Source: Pseudarthrobacter sp. NamE5
GTDB taxonomy: Bacteria; Actinomycetota; Actinomycetes; Actinomycetales; Micrococcaceae
Direction: 5' to 3'
Length of the DNA: 64,000 nucleotides
Assembly (NCBI RefSeq): GCF_005796225.1
Contig: NZ_VAHO01000014.1
Coordinates: forward strand, 55,103 to 119,102
In this document: positions 18,001-26,840 of the stretch, piece after piece
Numbering within the stretch: position 1 is the first letter of the stretch
How the letters are laid out: each line of letters starts with the position of its first letter
The notes under the pieces: generated by a model
Database searches by the model: none
The model's input: the letters and a program-made list of their open reading frames with translations, nothing else
What the model was told of the DNA's origin: nothing
Translations under genes and position numbers: made by a program

Positions 18001-19029
18001 ATGTCCATGACCAGCCCTGTTTCCCCTTCTGATACGCGCGTAACCTTGGCCCAACTGGCCGACGAAGCGGGCGTCTCCCTCTCCACCATTTCAAAGGTCC
18101 TCAACGGGCGGTCGGATGTTTCGCGAAAAACGCGAACGAAAGTTGAGGAGCTTTTGGAGGAGCACGGCTACAAAAGAAGGAATGCGTCCTCGAAATCCGC
18201 GCTCCTGGAGCTCGTCTTTCCCGAACTTGAAAGCGCCTGGGCGCTGGAGATCATCCGCGGCGTCGAAAATGTCGCCAAGGCCAACGGCCTGAGCGTCGTG
18301 CTGACGGAAAGCGGCACCCGGCAGGCCCCGGCTGCCGGCTGGGTGGAAGGTGTCATGGCGCGGCGCCCCGCCGGTGTAGTCCTGGTATTTTCCGACCTGC
18401 CGCTCGAGTACCGGCAGCAACTGGAGTCACGTTCCATTCCCTTCGCCATCATCGACCCGGCCGGCGACCCGGCCCCCGATGTTCCGTCAGTTGGCTCAGC
18501 CAACTGGGCGGGGGGAATGATGGCAACCCGGCACCTGATCGAACTGGGGCACCGGCGCATTGCCGCCATCTCCGGACCGGAAGACATGATGTGCTCGCTG
18601 GCACGGATCGACGGCTACAGCTCCGCTCTGAACGCCGCCGGCATTCCGCTGGACCGCTCGCTCATCAGGTACGGCGACTTCCAGGTTGACGGCGGCCGCG
18701 CGCACGCGCTTGAACTGCTGAAGATGAAGGACCGCCCCAGTGCTATCTTCGCGGGCAGCGACCTCCAGGCGCTCGGTGTGCTCGATGCGGCCCGCCAGCT
18801 GGGACTGTCCGTTCCGGATCAGCTGTCCATCGTCGGATACGACGACCTCCAGGTCGCACGCTGGTCCAGTCCTGCCTTGACCACCGTCCACCAGCCACTG
18901 ATTGAGATGGCAGAGGAGGCGGCCCGGATGGTCCTCCGACTCAGGGAAGGCGAACGGCCCCAGAATCTGCGCCTCGACCTTGCAACATCGCTCGTTGTCC
19001 GGCAAAGCACCGCAGCACCCGCCAGCTGA
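18001..19029 (+). CDS. LacI-family transcriptional regulator of the xyloside operon
   Basis: 342 residues from an ATG at 18001; 17998 and 18007 are also possible, as no clear ribosome-binding site is seen. The N-terminal helix-turn-helix VTLAQLADEAGVSLSTISKV with hinge is followed by a periplasmic-binding-type effector domain (FAIIDPAGD, SIVGYDDLQVARW, LTTVHQPL). It is divergent from the importer operon across a region with TCGAAA-type palindromes. It likely represses that operon until a xylo-oligosaccharide or related sugar binds. The downstream epimerase gene is probably co-transcribed. Confidence 0.88.
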   Translation: MSMTSPVSPSDTRVTLAQLADEAGVSLSTISKVLNGRSDVSRKTRTKVEELLEEHGYKRRNASSKSALLELVFPELESAWALEIIRGVENVAKANGLSVVLTESGTRQAPAAGWVEGVMARRPAGVVLVFSDLPLEYRQQLESRSIPFAIIDPAGDPAPDVPSVGSANWAGGMMATRHLIELGHRRIAAISGPEDMMCSLARIDGYSSALNAAGIPLDRSLIRYGDFQVDGGRAHALELLKMKDRPSAIFAGSDLQALGVLDAARQLGLSVPDQLSIVGYDDLQVARWSSPALTTVHQPLIEMAEEAARMVLRLREGERPQNLRLDLATSLVVRQSTAAPAS

Positions 19030-19061
19030 TGCCTACCAACACTTCTCCTGAAAGGAACCGG

Positions 19062-19973
19062 ATGTCACCTATCGCCAACCCCAACGGTGAGCTCATCACC
19101 CTCCACGCGGGCGACTATGCGGCAACAGTCACCACTGTGGGCGCGGGGCTGCAGCACCTTTCGTACCAGGGCAAGGACTTAGTGCTTCCCTTCCCGGCCC
19201 GTGAGCTGCCCCCGGCATATGCGGGAAAGACGCTCATGCCGTGGCCGAACCGCGTGGCGGGCGGCGCCTACGCCTTCGGCGGGCAGTCCTATGAACTGCC
19301 CGTCAACGAGGCAGCCACCGGCAGTGCCCTGCATGGGCTTGCACTGTGGAGCGAGTGGCTGGTGGAGCAGCGCTCTGCGGCCTCCGTGACCCTGACGCAC
19401 CTCCTGCGCGGCGAACCCGGTTATCCCTTCCAGCTTGCCTTCTCAGCGTCCTACGTGCTGGACGCTGCGACAGGGCTGGGGGTTGAGCTCAAGGCCCGAA
19501 ATTGCGGCACGGCGCCGGCACCCTATGGCTGCGGCTCCCACCCCTACGTCACGGTAGGAGGCGAGGATATTTCCAACTGCGAATTGGGCTTCCGGGCAGG
19601 CAAGGTTCTCCTGACGGACGAGAAGCTGCGGCCTGCCGGACTCCTTGACAGCCAGGGGACAGACTTTGATTTTTCGGCAGCACGGAAGATCGCCTCCCAG
19701 TCCCTGGACCACGCCTTCACCGATCTTCCCGAGGGGGAGTGGGACGTCACCCTGCGCAACCCTGGCTTGAAGCTTTCAGCCGTGCTGCGGTCGGCCACTG
19801 CTCAGGCGCCTTGGCTACAGCTCTACTCGGGCGAGCTGCGCGGCCGAAAAGGATTGGCTGTGGAGCCGATGAGCTGCCCGCCTGATGCCTTTAATTCCGG
19901 GCAGGACCTGGTCGTCCTGGAGCCCGGCCAGTCACACGCCCTTGAATACCGCATCCACGCGCTGGAGGGATAA
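19062..19973 (+). CDS. Aldose 1-epimerase family protein
   Basis: 303 residues from the ATG at 19062, chosen for its strong site GAAAGGAACCGG just upstream; an ATG at 19029 overlapping the lacI stop is weaker. The galactose-mutarotase fold is shown by LMPWPNRVAGGAYAFGG, ALHGLALWSEW (catalytic-type His), CGSHPYVTVGG and AVEPMSCPPDAFNSG. It interconverts alpha and beta anomers of sugars released by the xylosidase. Located directly behind the regulator, so probably one transcript. Confidence 0.85.
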   Translation: MSPIANPNGELITLHAGDYAATVTTVGAGLQHLSYQGKDLVLPFPARELPPAYAGKTLMPWPNRVAGGAYAFGGQSYELPVNEAATGSALHGLALWSEWLVEQRSAASVTLTHLLRGEPGYPFQLAFSASYVLDAATGLGVELKARNCGTAPAPYGCGSHPYVTVGGEDISNCELGFRAGKVLLTDEKLRPAGLLDSQGTDFDFSAARKIASQSLDHAFTDLPEGEWDVTLRNPGLKLSAVLRSATAQAPWLQLYSGELRGRKGLAVEPMSCPPDAFNSGQDLVVLEPGQSHALEYRIHALEG

Positions 19974-19999
19974 GGAAACTCGCACCGGAGGGATAAGGA

Positions 20000-20032
20000 A
20001 AACGGCCCGGAACATATCGTTCCGGGCCGTTT
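20000..20032. terminator. Bidirectional intrinsic terminator
   Basis: AAACGGCCCGGAAC (20000-20013) pairs perfectly with GTTCCGGGCCGTTT (20019-20032) around a five-base loop ATATC. The plus strand continues TCTTTGCTT and the minus strand TTTTCCTTATCC. It lies between the convergent epimerase and xylanase genes. Confidence 0.85.
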
Positions 20033-20055
20033 CTTTGCTTCTAGGTTCCGTGCGT

Positions 20056-21222
20056 CTACCGCTGGTAGGCCGGGTGCTGGCTGTAGCGCTTTTCCCCACC
20101 CGGGTTTGCCGCGGCAAGGGTGGACTGCAGCGCGTAGTAGGAGGGCTTGCGGGTGTAGTCCTCCCACATCACCGTTGCCTCACCTTCTCCGCCGAAGAAG
20201 ACAGGGACCCAGGAGTACTTGTCGTTGAAGCCCCAGATGGTGAAGGACTTGCATCCCTCAATGTTCAGGCATGCGTCCAGGGCCCGCTGGTAGTAGCTCG
20301 CCTGCTTGGCCAGCTGCTCGTCCGTGGGCTTGGTTCCGGCGGGAACGTCCATGCGGACGTCGATCTCAGTGACGGCCGTTTCCAGGCCAAGGTCCTCGAA
20401 GCGCTGGAGGTTTGCCTGCAGGTCCCCGGGGAAACCATAGCGGGTGCTCAGGTGGCCCTGGACGGCGAAGCCGTCGACCTTCACGCCCTGTGCCAGGAGC
20501 TTCGAAATGAGGTTGACGTAGGCGGTGCTCTTGGGGTTGATGCTTTCCACGCCATAGTCGTTGAAGAAGAGCTTGGCGCTGGGGTCCGCTTCGTGGGCCC
20601 AGTGGAAGGCATCGGCGATGATTTCAGGCCCGAGTTCCCGGATCCAGATGTTGTCTGTGGTGCGCAGCGTGCCGTCGCCATTGAAGATCTCGTTGGCCAC
20701 ATCCCACTGCTGGATCTTGCCGGCGTACCGTCCCACCACGGTAGTGATGTGGTCCTTCAGGATGGAGCGGAGTTCCTCCTTGCTGAAATTGCCCTGTTCC
20801 AGCCAGGCGGGGTTCTGGCTGTGCCAGAACAGCGTGTGGCCGCGCACCACCTGTCCATGCTGCTGCGCGAATTCCACGATGGCGTCCATCTCCGCGAACC
20901 GGTACTGGTCCCTCTGCGGGTGGATGAACTCCCACTTCGCCTGGTTTTCAGGGGAAACGGAGTTGAACTCCGCTGCCAGCACTTCGCGGTACTGGGCGTC
21001 AGAAGTGAAGGGGTTGGCATAGGGCATTGTGTCGTGGTGTCCGCCGCCGGCAACTGCAGTGCCGATCCGGACATCCTTGGGTGCGGCCCAGCGCAGGGTG
21101 TCCTGCTTGGCAAGGCCGGGGGGCTGCGGCTTGTCATCCTTGCCTGCCATCGCGGGCAAGGCCGTTGGAAGGACAAAGGTCGACGCCAGCACAGCGGCGG
21201 CAACTAGTTTGGCAACCTTCAT
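20056..21222 (-). CDS. Secreted endo-1,4-beta-xylanase, GH10
   Basis: 388 residues from the ATG at 21222 (MKVAKLVAAAVLAS), which has the site AAAGGAG nearby. A signal peptide ends near PAMAG. The GH10 barrel shows FNSVSPENQAKWEFIHPQRD, VVRGHTLFWHSQNPAW, the acid/base Glu in WDVANEIF and the nucleophile Glu in TAVTEIDVRMDV. It cleaves xylan backbones outside the cell, feeding the ABC importer. A single-domain form with no carbohydrate-binding module. Tandem TTCCGGAA operators lie ~55-70 bases upstream. Confidence 0.93.
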   Translation of the reverse strand: MKVAKLVAAAVLASTFVLPTALPAMAGKDDKPQPPGLAKQDTLRWAAPKDVRIGTAVAGGGHHDTMPYANPFTSDAQYREVLAAEFNSVSPENQAKWEFIHPQRDQYRFAEMDAIVEFAQQHGQVVRGHTLFWHSQNPAWLEQGNFSKEELRSILKDHITTVVGRYAGKIQQWDVANEIFNGDGTLRTTDNIWIRELGPEIIADAFHWAHEADPSAKLFFNDYGVESINPKSTAYVNLISKLLAQGVKVDGFAVQGHLSTRYGFPGDLQANLQRFEDLGLETAVTEIDVRMDVPAGTKPTDEQLAKQASYYQRALDACLNIEGCKSFTIWGFNDKYSWVPVFFGGEGEATVMWEDYTRKPSYYALQSTLAAANPGGEKRYSQHPAYQR

Positions 21223-21275
21223 GAAGAGCTCTCCTTTGAGGTACTGAGTAGATCGGCGATTAGACCGAGAAGCAG

Positions 21276-21294
21276 TTTCCGGAAGTTTCCGGAA
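21276..21294. promoter_or_regulatory. Tandem TTCCGGAA operators upstream of the xylanase gene
   Basis: Two perfect TTCCGGAA palindromes (21277-21284 and 21287-21294) start exactly ten bases apart, one helical turn. They lie between the xylanase start (21222, minus) and the divergent lacI gene (21409, plus). The same tandem arrangement occurs upstream of the CE4 deacetylase gene at 22526-22543. Confidence 0.75.
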
Positions 21295-21408
21295 GTAGCG
21301 TGCTTGTAGATTAGGAATATTCCGGGCCACACGTCAAGGGTTTCGACAAAACGAGATCCGCCTATGACGGCGGGAAGGCCTATACTTGCAGCGGACCAGG
21401 AGGAATGC

Positions 21409-22437
21409 GTGCAGGAAAGTCACCGCCCGGCAGTCACGATTTCGGCCATTGCCGCCGAGGCGGGGGTGTCTGTGCCCACTGTTTCCCGCGTGCTTAACGG
21501 GCGCGGTGACGTTGCCCCACGGACCCGCGAACGCGTGGAAATGCTGCTCAGGAATTACGGCTATCAGCGGCGGGGAGTACGTCCAGAGGCGCGGTCCGGC
21601 CTCATCGACCTCGTGTTTAACGACCTCGACAGTCCTTGGGCCGTGGAGATCATCCGCGGCGTGGAGGAAGCCGCCAATGAGGCGGGTGTTTCCATGGTGG
21701 TGTCCGCTATCCACCGCCAGACCAGCCCCACCTCAACCCGGCAGTGGCTCGACAACGTCAGCGCCAGGGCCAGCGACGGGGCAATCCTGGTGACCACCGA
21801 CCTCGATTCCTTCCTGCGCGCGGAACTTCAGCGCCTTCAGGTACCTGCGGTAGTTGTTGACCCGGCCGGCGTGCCGGACCTCGATGTACCGACGATCGGC
21901 GCCACCAACTGGACGGGAGCGGTGGGCGCGACAGAGCACCTGACCGCGGCGGGCCACCGCCGCATTGGGTTTGTCGCCGGCGCGCCTGGACTCTGGTGCA
22001 GTCGGGCAAGGCTGGACGGCTACCGGGCGGGCCTGGATGCGGCGGGTATTGCTTTCGATCCAGCGCTGGTCTTGGAGGGCGACTTCGACTACCAGTCCGG
22101 ATTCCGCGCCGGCTGCAGCCTGCTTGAGTTGCCCGAGCCGCCCTCTGCGGTCTTCGCCGCCAGCGACCAAATGGCCCTCGGAGTGTACGAAGCGGTCCGC
22201 AAGAAGGGCCTCCGGGTGCCCGAGGACGTCAGCGTCGTGGGGTTCGACGATCTTCCTGAGGCCCGCTGGGCTTCGCCTCCCCTCACCACCGTCCGGCAGC
22301 CGTTGGCCGAGATGGGCAAACTCGCCGCCCGTACCGTACTTCGGATGCTCCAGGGCGAAGGCCCCGAGAGTCCCCGGGTGGAACTGGCCACCCGGCTGCT
22401 GGTCCGGGAGAGCACTGCCGCACCGGCAAGGCACTAG
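21409..22437 (+). CDS. Second LacI-family regulator, probable repressor of the xylanase and deacetylase genes
   Basis: 342 residues from the GTG at 21409, which follows AGGAGG by four bases; an upstream ATG at 21364 lacks such a site. The helix-turn-helix is VTISAIAAEAGVSVPTVSRV with VLNGRGDVAPRTRERV. The effector domain shows VVVDPAGVPDLDVPTIG, HRRIGFVAG and SVVGFDDLPEARWASPPL. It is about as long as the regulator at 18001 and clearly paralogous in its C-terminal motifs (LTTVRQPL versus LTTVHQPL), but its operators differ (TTCCGGAA versus TCGAAA). Flanked on both sides by genes with tandem TTCCGGAA sites. Confidence 0.88.
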   Translation: MQESHRPAVTISAIAAEAGVSVPTVSRVLNGRGDVAPRTRERVEMLLRNYGYQRRGVRPEARSGLIDLVFNDLDSPWAVEIIRGVEEAANEAGVSMVVSAIHRQTSPTSTRQWLDNVSARASDGAILVTTDLDSFLRAELQRLQVPAVVVDPAGVPDLDVPTIGATNWTGAVGATEHLTAAGHRRIGFVAGAPGLWCSRARLDGYRAGLDAAGIAFDPALVLEGDFDYQSGFRAGCSLLELPEPPSAVFAASDQMALGVYEAVRKKGLRVPEDVSVVGFDDLPEARWASPPLTTVRQPLAEMGKLAARTVLRMLQGEGPESPRVELATRLLVRESTAAPARH

Positions 22438-22525
22438 TCCTGCCCCCAGCCCCTCTCTGAAACAAAGCCATCGTTTCCCGGCCGGACCCTTGACGGTGCC
22501 CGCGCGGGACTCTACGCTGAGCTGG

Positions 22526-22543
22526 TTCCGGAAATTACCGGAA
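22526..22543. promoter_or_regulatory. Tandem operator upstream of the CE4 deacetylase gene
   Basis: TTCCGGAA (22526-22533) and TACCGGAA (22536-22543), again ten bases apart, repeat the arrangement upstream of the GH10 gene with one mismatch. They lie 112 bases before the deacetylase start. Confidence 0.7.
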
Positions 22544-22654
22544 GTTTGACGTGATTCTCGTAAGCCCTGCTGACGCCTTCGCGCGCCTCTTCGGAAAGCG
22601 GGCGCCGGGACCAGGAGTCGCGGGGCGGGGATCATGATGACAGAAAGGAAAGCA

Positions 22655-23386
22655 ATGAAGCTACCGATTCGCCGCCCAGTTTCCCTCCGTAAGGCAGCCT
22701 TCCCGCTTGCAGCGGCAGTTCTCGCCCTGGCTGCTTCTGTTCCCGGGGGACTCGCCGGGGCAACGGCAGCACAGGCGGACGAGGCAACTTCCGCGATTGT
22801 CGACTCCACCCGCCACGACGGAAAATACACCAGTCTTACCTTTGACGACGGCCCGCACCCCGTGACCACCCCCAAGCTGCTGGAAGTCCTGGAGAAGCAC
22901 CACGTCAAGGCGACGTTCTGCCTTTGGGGCGACCATGTGAAGCAGCACCCGGACATCGTGCGGCAGATCGCCGCCGCAGGCCACCTGCTGTGCAACCACA
23001 CCATGCACCACGACAACATGGCGGCATGGAGCGCCGAGGCCATCAGGGCGGACCTGCTGGAAACCAGCGCAGCCATCCGGGAAGCCGTGCCGGATGCGAA
23101 GATCGGCTATTTCCGTGCCCCGTACGGCAGTTGGGGGCAAACACCGGAAGTGGCCGCGGAATTGGGGATGCAGCCGCTCGGCTGGCAGCTGACCATCAGT
23201 GACTGGGAGCCGCCCGGAACGCAGGAACTGGTCCGGCGGCTGCGTGAAGGCATCCGGCCCGGCGGGGTTGTGCTGCTGCACGATGGCGGCGGTGACAGAA
23301 CGCAGACCGTGGAAGCCGTTGATGAGGTTATCCCGCAGCTCAAGGCCGAAGGGTGGAAGTTCGACAGGCCTGCCCGGCGCGGCTGA
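22655..23386 (+). CDS. Secreted polysaccharide deacetylase, CE4
   Basis: 243 residues from the ATG at 22655 with GAAAGGAAAG upstream. A signal peptide ends near TAAQADEA. The NodB homology domain has motif 1 SLTFDDGPHP (catalytic base Asp and metal Asp), motif 2 LLCNHTMHH (metal His in H-x-x-x-H form), motif 3 YFRAPYGSWG, motif 4 LGWQLTISDWEPPG and motif 5 VVLLHDGGGDR. CE4 enzymes remove acetyl groups from xylan, chitin or peptidoglycan. Sharing an operator type with GH10 favours acetyl-xylan esterase activity (inference). Confidence 0.88.
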   Translation: MKLPIRRPVSLRKAAFPLAAAVLALAASVPGGLAGATAAQADEATSAIVDSTRHDGKYTSLTFDDGPHPVTTPKLLEVLEKHHVKATFCLWGDHVKQHPDIVRQIAAAGHLLCNHTMHHDNMAAWSAEAIRADLLETSAAIREAVPDAKIGYFRAPYGSWGQTPEVAAELGMQPLGWQLTISDWEPPGTQELVRRLREGIRPGGVVLLHDGGGDRTQTVEAVDEVIPQLKAEGWKFDRPARRG

Positions 23387-23405
23387 CCGTGAAACTGCAG
23401 CTTTC

Positions 23406-25472
23406 CTAATGCTCCGGGAACTCCGCGCCGAGCGTTGAGAGGACGCCGAATGCCTTGGTCCGGATTTCCTCGTATTCCTCGTCCGGGACGGAATCGGACG
23501 TGATGGCGCCGCCGATGCCGAGGGTCAGCTCGGCGGTGCCGTCACCTTCCGCGCTGATTACCAGGGTCCGGATTGCGACGGCAAGGTCCGTGGCCCCGTT
23601 CAGGGAGAAATAGCCGATGGCGCCGGAGTAGACGCCGCGCGCCCCGCCCTCCAGCCGGTCCAAAATCGCCATGGTGCTGATTTTGGGTGCTCCGGTCATC
23701 GAGCCGGCAGGGAAGCAGGCAGCCACCGCCTCGGCCCGCGATGATCCCGGCAGCAGCCGGGCGTCAATGGTGCTGACCATCTGGTGCACGGTGGCGTAGC
23801 TCTCGATGGCGCACAGCCTGCTCACGGTGACCGAGCCGGGGACAGCGAAGTGGCTGAGGTCATTCCGCAGCAGATCGACGATCATGATGTTCTCTGCCCG
23901 GTCCTTCAGCGAGGTAGCGAGGTCCTCCCGCAGCTTCCGGTCCTCGTCCGGATCGCCGGCCCGGCGGCGGGTGCCCTTGATGGGCTCGGCGCGCATGCCG
24001 CCGTCGCGCGCTATCTTCAGGAACCGCTCCGGTGAGGTGCTGGCGACGGTGAGCCCGCCAAGTTTCAGGTAGCTGGCGAAGGGAGCGGGATTCCTGCCGC
24101 GCAGCGCGAGGTAGGTGCCCCACGGGTCCAGCGCGTCCACCGGTGCGCGTGCCGACAGGGTGGTGGTCAGGCAAACCTCGTAGGAGTTGCCTTCCGCAAT
24201 GTCATGCTGGGCGGCCGCAACCTTTGCCAGATACCCCTCCCGGCTGTCCCGGCTGCGGAAGGATGGCGCCGCAGGAAGTACGACGCCGGTGCTGCCGCCG
24301 CCCGCCGCCGCCGGTTCCGCGGTTGCCACGGCCTCACGCGCGTCAGCCAACCACTCGTCCGCATCCGGAGCGTCAAGAGCCAGGAGCCAGGCAGTTCCTT
24401 CCTTGTGGTCCAGGACCACTGCCCTGGCGGCGAAGATCAGGGCGGCGTCCGGCGTGCTTGAGAAAAGGTCGGTACCGCCGGTTTCGCGCTTGAGTTCGTA
24501 GCCCAGGCAACCCAGCCAGCCCAGCGCGAAGTCGCCGGAATACCCTTCAGGATTGTCGACGGAGCGGGCGCCCCAGACGGTGCCGAGCCAGCGGAAGAAA
24601 GGTCCTTCCACCGTGGCGGTTGCGCAGCCGACACGGACGAGGCTGCGGCCCCGATGGTGGGTTACCGACTGGCCGAGGGCGCCGCCGTCGTCCGCCATGA
24701 TGCTGAAGCGGCTGCGCTCCGAGGCGCCGGATGCCGCTGCTCCGGACTGGTGCGCCCCGGTTGTGTCCGCGTTCGAGGAGTCCAGCCAGACGGCATTGGC
24801 CGAGCCGGCATACAGGGCATGGAACAGCTTGGCGGAATCCGGCCGCCCCTCCAGCCGCTCCGACAGCAGGCGGATCCCGTAGCGGGATGAGAGCTCCGGC
24901 GCCAGGGCAGGTGCCAGCCGCGGGAGGTAGGGGAGGACCTGGAGTATGTCGCCGGGTGCAGAACCGTCGGCCGGGTTCTGCACCCGGAGGTCGGCGTGGC
25001 GGGGAACGTCATCACCTGCGAGCCACTCCTCCTCCTGTGATGCCCACTGGTCCCAGTACGGCTCGTAGGTTGCACCATCGCGCTGAAGCGCCCTGGTCCT
25101 GCGCACGTCCTCCGGGGCTTCCGCCCAGATGACAGCGCTCAGTAACGGCCGCGCATCGGCGGCGGCGGCGCCTACGCCCTCCACGATGACGATCTCGGCG
25201 GGCAGCGTCACCCGGGCATCGCCGTCGTAATGCCTTTCCCAGTCCCAGCTGACCCATGCTGCGGCCTCACCGCGGCTCAGCGGCGTCAGTACCGTTGAGA
25301 CGTAGCGTTCGATGCCGGGCGCCAACCCGTTCCAGCCTGGGTAGATATCCTCCAGATGAAACAGCGACACCTTGTGGTGGACGCGCAGCCGGGCTGCAAG
25401 TTCGACGGCAAGAGTGGTCTTCCCAGCGCCGGAACGTCCGTCAATAGCGATGATGACGGGGGCTGGGCTCAT
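23406..25472 (-). CDS. pabB: Fusion of a P-loop (uridine-kinase-like) domain to aminodeoxychorismate synthase component I
   Basis: 688 residues. Residues ~1-210 are a P-loop NTPase of the uridine-kinase type: IAIDGRSGAGKTTLAVE (Walker A) and EIVIVEGVGAAAAD. Residues ~220-688 are a chorismate-binding enzyme, with PEGYSGDFALGWLGCLGYEL at the N-lobe and AEPIKGTRRRAGDPDEDRKL, DLLRNDLSHFAVPGSV, YATVHQMVSTI and GSMTGAPKISTMAILDRLE in the catalytic lobe. The PIKGT lysine is diagnostic of PabB over TrpE or PabB-like anthranilate synthase (PIAGT). It aminates chorismate for folate synthesis. The role of the kinase-like head is unknown. The stop-start overlap with the phosphatase gene (25469-25472) indicates co-translation. 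Confidence 0.88.
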   Translation of the reverse strand: MSPAPVIIAIDGRSGAGKTTLAVELAARLRVHHKVSLFHLEDIYPGWNGLAPGIERYVSTVLTPLSRGEAAAWVSWDWERHYDGDARVTLPAEIVIVEGVGAAAADARPLLSAVIWAEAPEDVRRTRALQRDGATYEPYWDQWASQEEEWLAGDDVPRHADLRVQNPADGSAPGDILQVLPYLPRLAPALAPELSSRYGIRLLSERLEGRPDSAKLFHALYAGSANAVWLDSSNADTTGAHQSGAAASGASERSRFSIMADDGGALGQSVTHHRGRSLVRVGCATATVEGPFFRWLGTVWGARSVDNPEGYSGDFALGWLGCLGYELKRETGGTDLFSSTPDAALIFAARAVVLDHKEGTAWLLALDAPDADEWLADAREAVATAEPAAAGGGSTGVVLPAAPSFRSRDSREGYLAKVAAAQHDIAEGNSYEVCLTTTLSARAPVDALDPWGTYLALRGRNPAPFASYLKLGGLTVASTSPERFLKIARDGGMRAEPIKGTRRRAGDPDEDRKLREDLATSLKDRAENIMIVDLLRNDLSHFAVPGSVTVSRLCAIESYATVHQMVSTIDARLLPGSSRAEAVAACFPAGSMTGAPKISTMAILDRLEGGARGVYSGAIGYFSLNGATDLAVAIRTLVISAEGDGTAELTLGIGGAITSDSVPDEEYEEIRTKAFGVLSTLGAEFPEH

Positions 25473-26032
25473 GCAGTAGAGCGTACCGTTTTCAGTAAGC
25501 CTGCCGCTGAAGTTGCAGGGCTCCCCAGCAGGGCTGCCTTGATGTGGTCCACAATTCCAGGCAGGGCTGCATGGATCTGGTGCCAGACGGCGTCAAAGTC
25601 CGCATGCCCGCCATACCAGGGATCCTCGATGCCCTGGTCCAGGGGATCGCGGCCGGCCATGGCGGGGTCAAAGCTGCGGAGCATGCGGATCTTCTCCAGG
25701 GATTCCTGGTCGGGCGCCGCTTCGCTCAGCCAGGCGTAGTGGTCGATGTCCAGTGCAAGGATCAGGTCCCGCTCCTGGAACCATTCCCGAACCCATTCGC
25801 GGGCGACGTGCCGGTCCGACACAAGCTGGGTCAGGGCGAGCCTGCGGGCCGCTCTGGGATCGATGGGCCTGCCGGCCTCATACCCCGTGGTTCCGGCCGA
25901 GTCCACCGTCACCAGGCCGTCGAGACCTTCCCGCTCCAGGGCCGCCGTCAGCATGAGTTCGGCCATGGGGGACCGGCAGATGTTACCTGTGCAGACGGCG
26001 ATGACGCGGTATGGGCTCGTCGTTGAGTTCAT
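25469..26032 (-). CDS. Low-molecular-weight protein-tyrosine phosphatase
   Basis: 187 residues from ATG 26032 (MNSTTSPYR); an ATG four codons earlier is possible. The active-site loop VCTGNICRSPMAE has the C-x5-R signature, and the acid DPWYGG loop is near residue 145. It removes phosphate from tyrosine residues or small arginine/tyrosine phosphate compounds; in actinobacteria it often acts in cell-wall or stress regulation. Its start of translation is upstream of the pabB fusion, overlapping by four bases. Confidence 0.9.
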   Translation of the reverse strand: MNSTTSPYRVIAVCTGNICRSPMAELMLTAALEREGLDGLVTVDSAGTTGYEAGRPIDPRAARRLALTQLVSDRHVAREWVREWFQERDLILALDIDHYAWLSEAAPDQESLEKIRMLRSFDPAMAGRDPLDQGIEDPWYGGHADFDAVWHQIHAALPGIVDHIKAALLGSPATSAAGLLKTVRSTA

Positions 26033-26154
26033 GGAACTAAGCATGAGCGCTAACAGCCTGATTGGCTAGAGGGGCATTCATAAAAGTTGACTGACTTGTA
26101 AAGAAGCATGACTTGCTTGGAAATGGGTAGGTAACAACGTCGGGACCTGTCCGG

Positions 26155-26778
26155 TCAGTGCATGAAGGCGAGCAGGATGCCGACTGCGATAAAGAGCACC
26201 CCAAAGACTTTGCTGAGGACCAGCTGGCCCTGTTCCGTACGGGTGAACCGCTGGAACGAACGGGCTGCCGCCGCGAAGAAGAACCACATCACCAGGATGT
26301 CGATTGCCACGATTGTTGCCGTCAGCACCGCGTACTGCGGCAGGAGCGGCTGCTCGGGTCGGATGAACTGGGGCATGAAGGCGAGGAAGAAGACGATGGC
26401 CTTGGGGTTTAGCAGGTTCACCCATAGCCCGCGCCGGAAGATGGACCAGGCCGGCTCGTTGCGGAGGACCGCAGCCTGCTTTTCCTCGACGTTGGGCCTG
26501 CTGAGGAACTGCCTGATGCCCAGGTACACGAGATAGGCCGCACCGGCGTAGCGGATCGCGTTGAACGCAACCGGCGAGCTGGCCACGAGCACGCCGACTC
26601 CCAGGGCCACGATCACCACATGGATCACGAGGGCTGCCTGCTGGCCGAGGATTCCCCAGATGGAGCGGCGGAAGCCCGCGTTCAGGGAATTGCTCATGGT
26701 GTTGATGGCTCCGGCGCCTGGGGTGAAACTGATCAGCGCGCCGGCGCCCGCGAGGGCCAGCCAAAGGGAAAATTGCAC
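26155..26778 (-). CDS. LysE/RhtB-family amino-acid exporter
   Basis: 207 residues with six predicted TMs and a GTG start. Family signature near the N-terminus: LISFTPGAGAINTMSNSLNAGFRRSI, and VNLLNPKAIVFFLAFMPQFI in the middle. It exports amino acids or related compounds by antiport. Substrate not readable. It is monocistronic, with about 120 bases to the phosphatase gene. Confidence 0.88.
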   Translation of the reverse strand: MQFSLWLALAGAGALISFTPGAGAINTMSNSLNAGFRRSIWGILGQQAALVIHVVIVALGVGVLVASSPVAFNAIRYAGAAYLVYLGIRQFLSRPNVEEKQAAVLRNEPAWSIFRRGLWVNLLNPKAIVFFLAFMPQFIRPEQPLLPQYAVLTATIVAIDILVMWFFFAAAARSFQRFTRTEQGQLVLSKVFGVLFIAVGILLAFMH

Positions 26779-26840
26779 CCAACAATCCTACGCGTGCCCG
26801 CCCTTGCGATATGGCGTGCCGCCTGAATGGCTCCCGCAAC

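Noticed and set aside
19885..21207. 440-codon plus-strand frame opposite the xylanase
   Set aside because: Antisense to a clear GH10 gene with catalytic motifs; no family resemblance.
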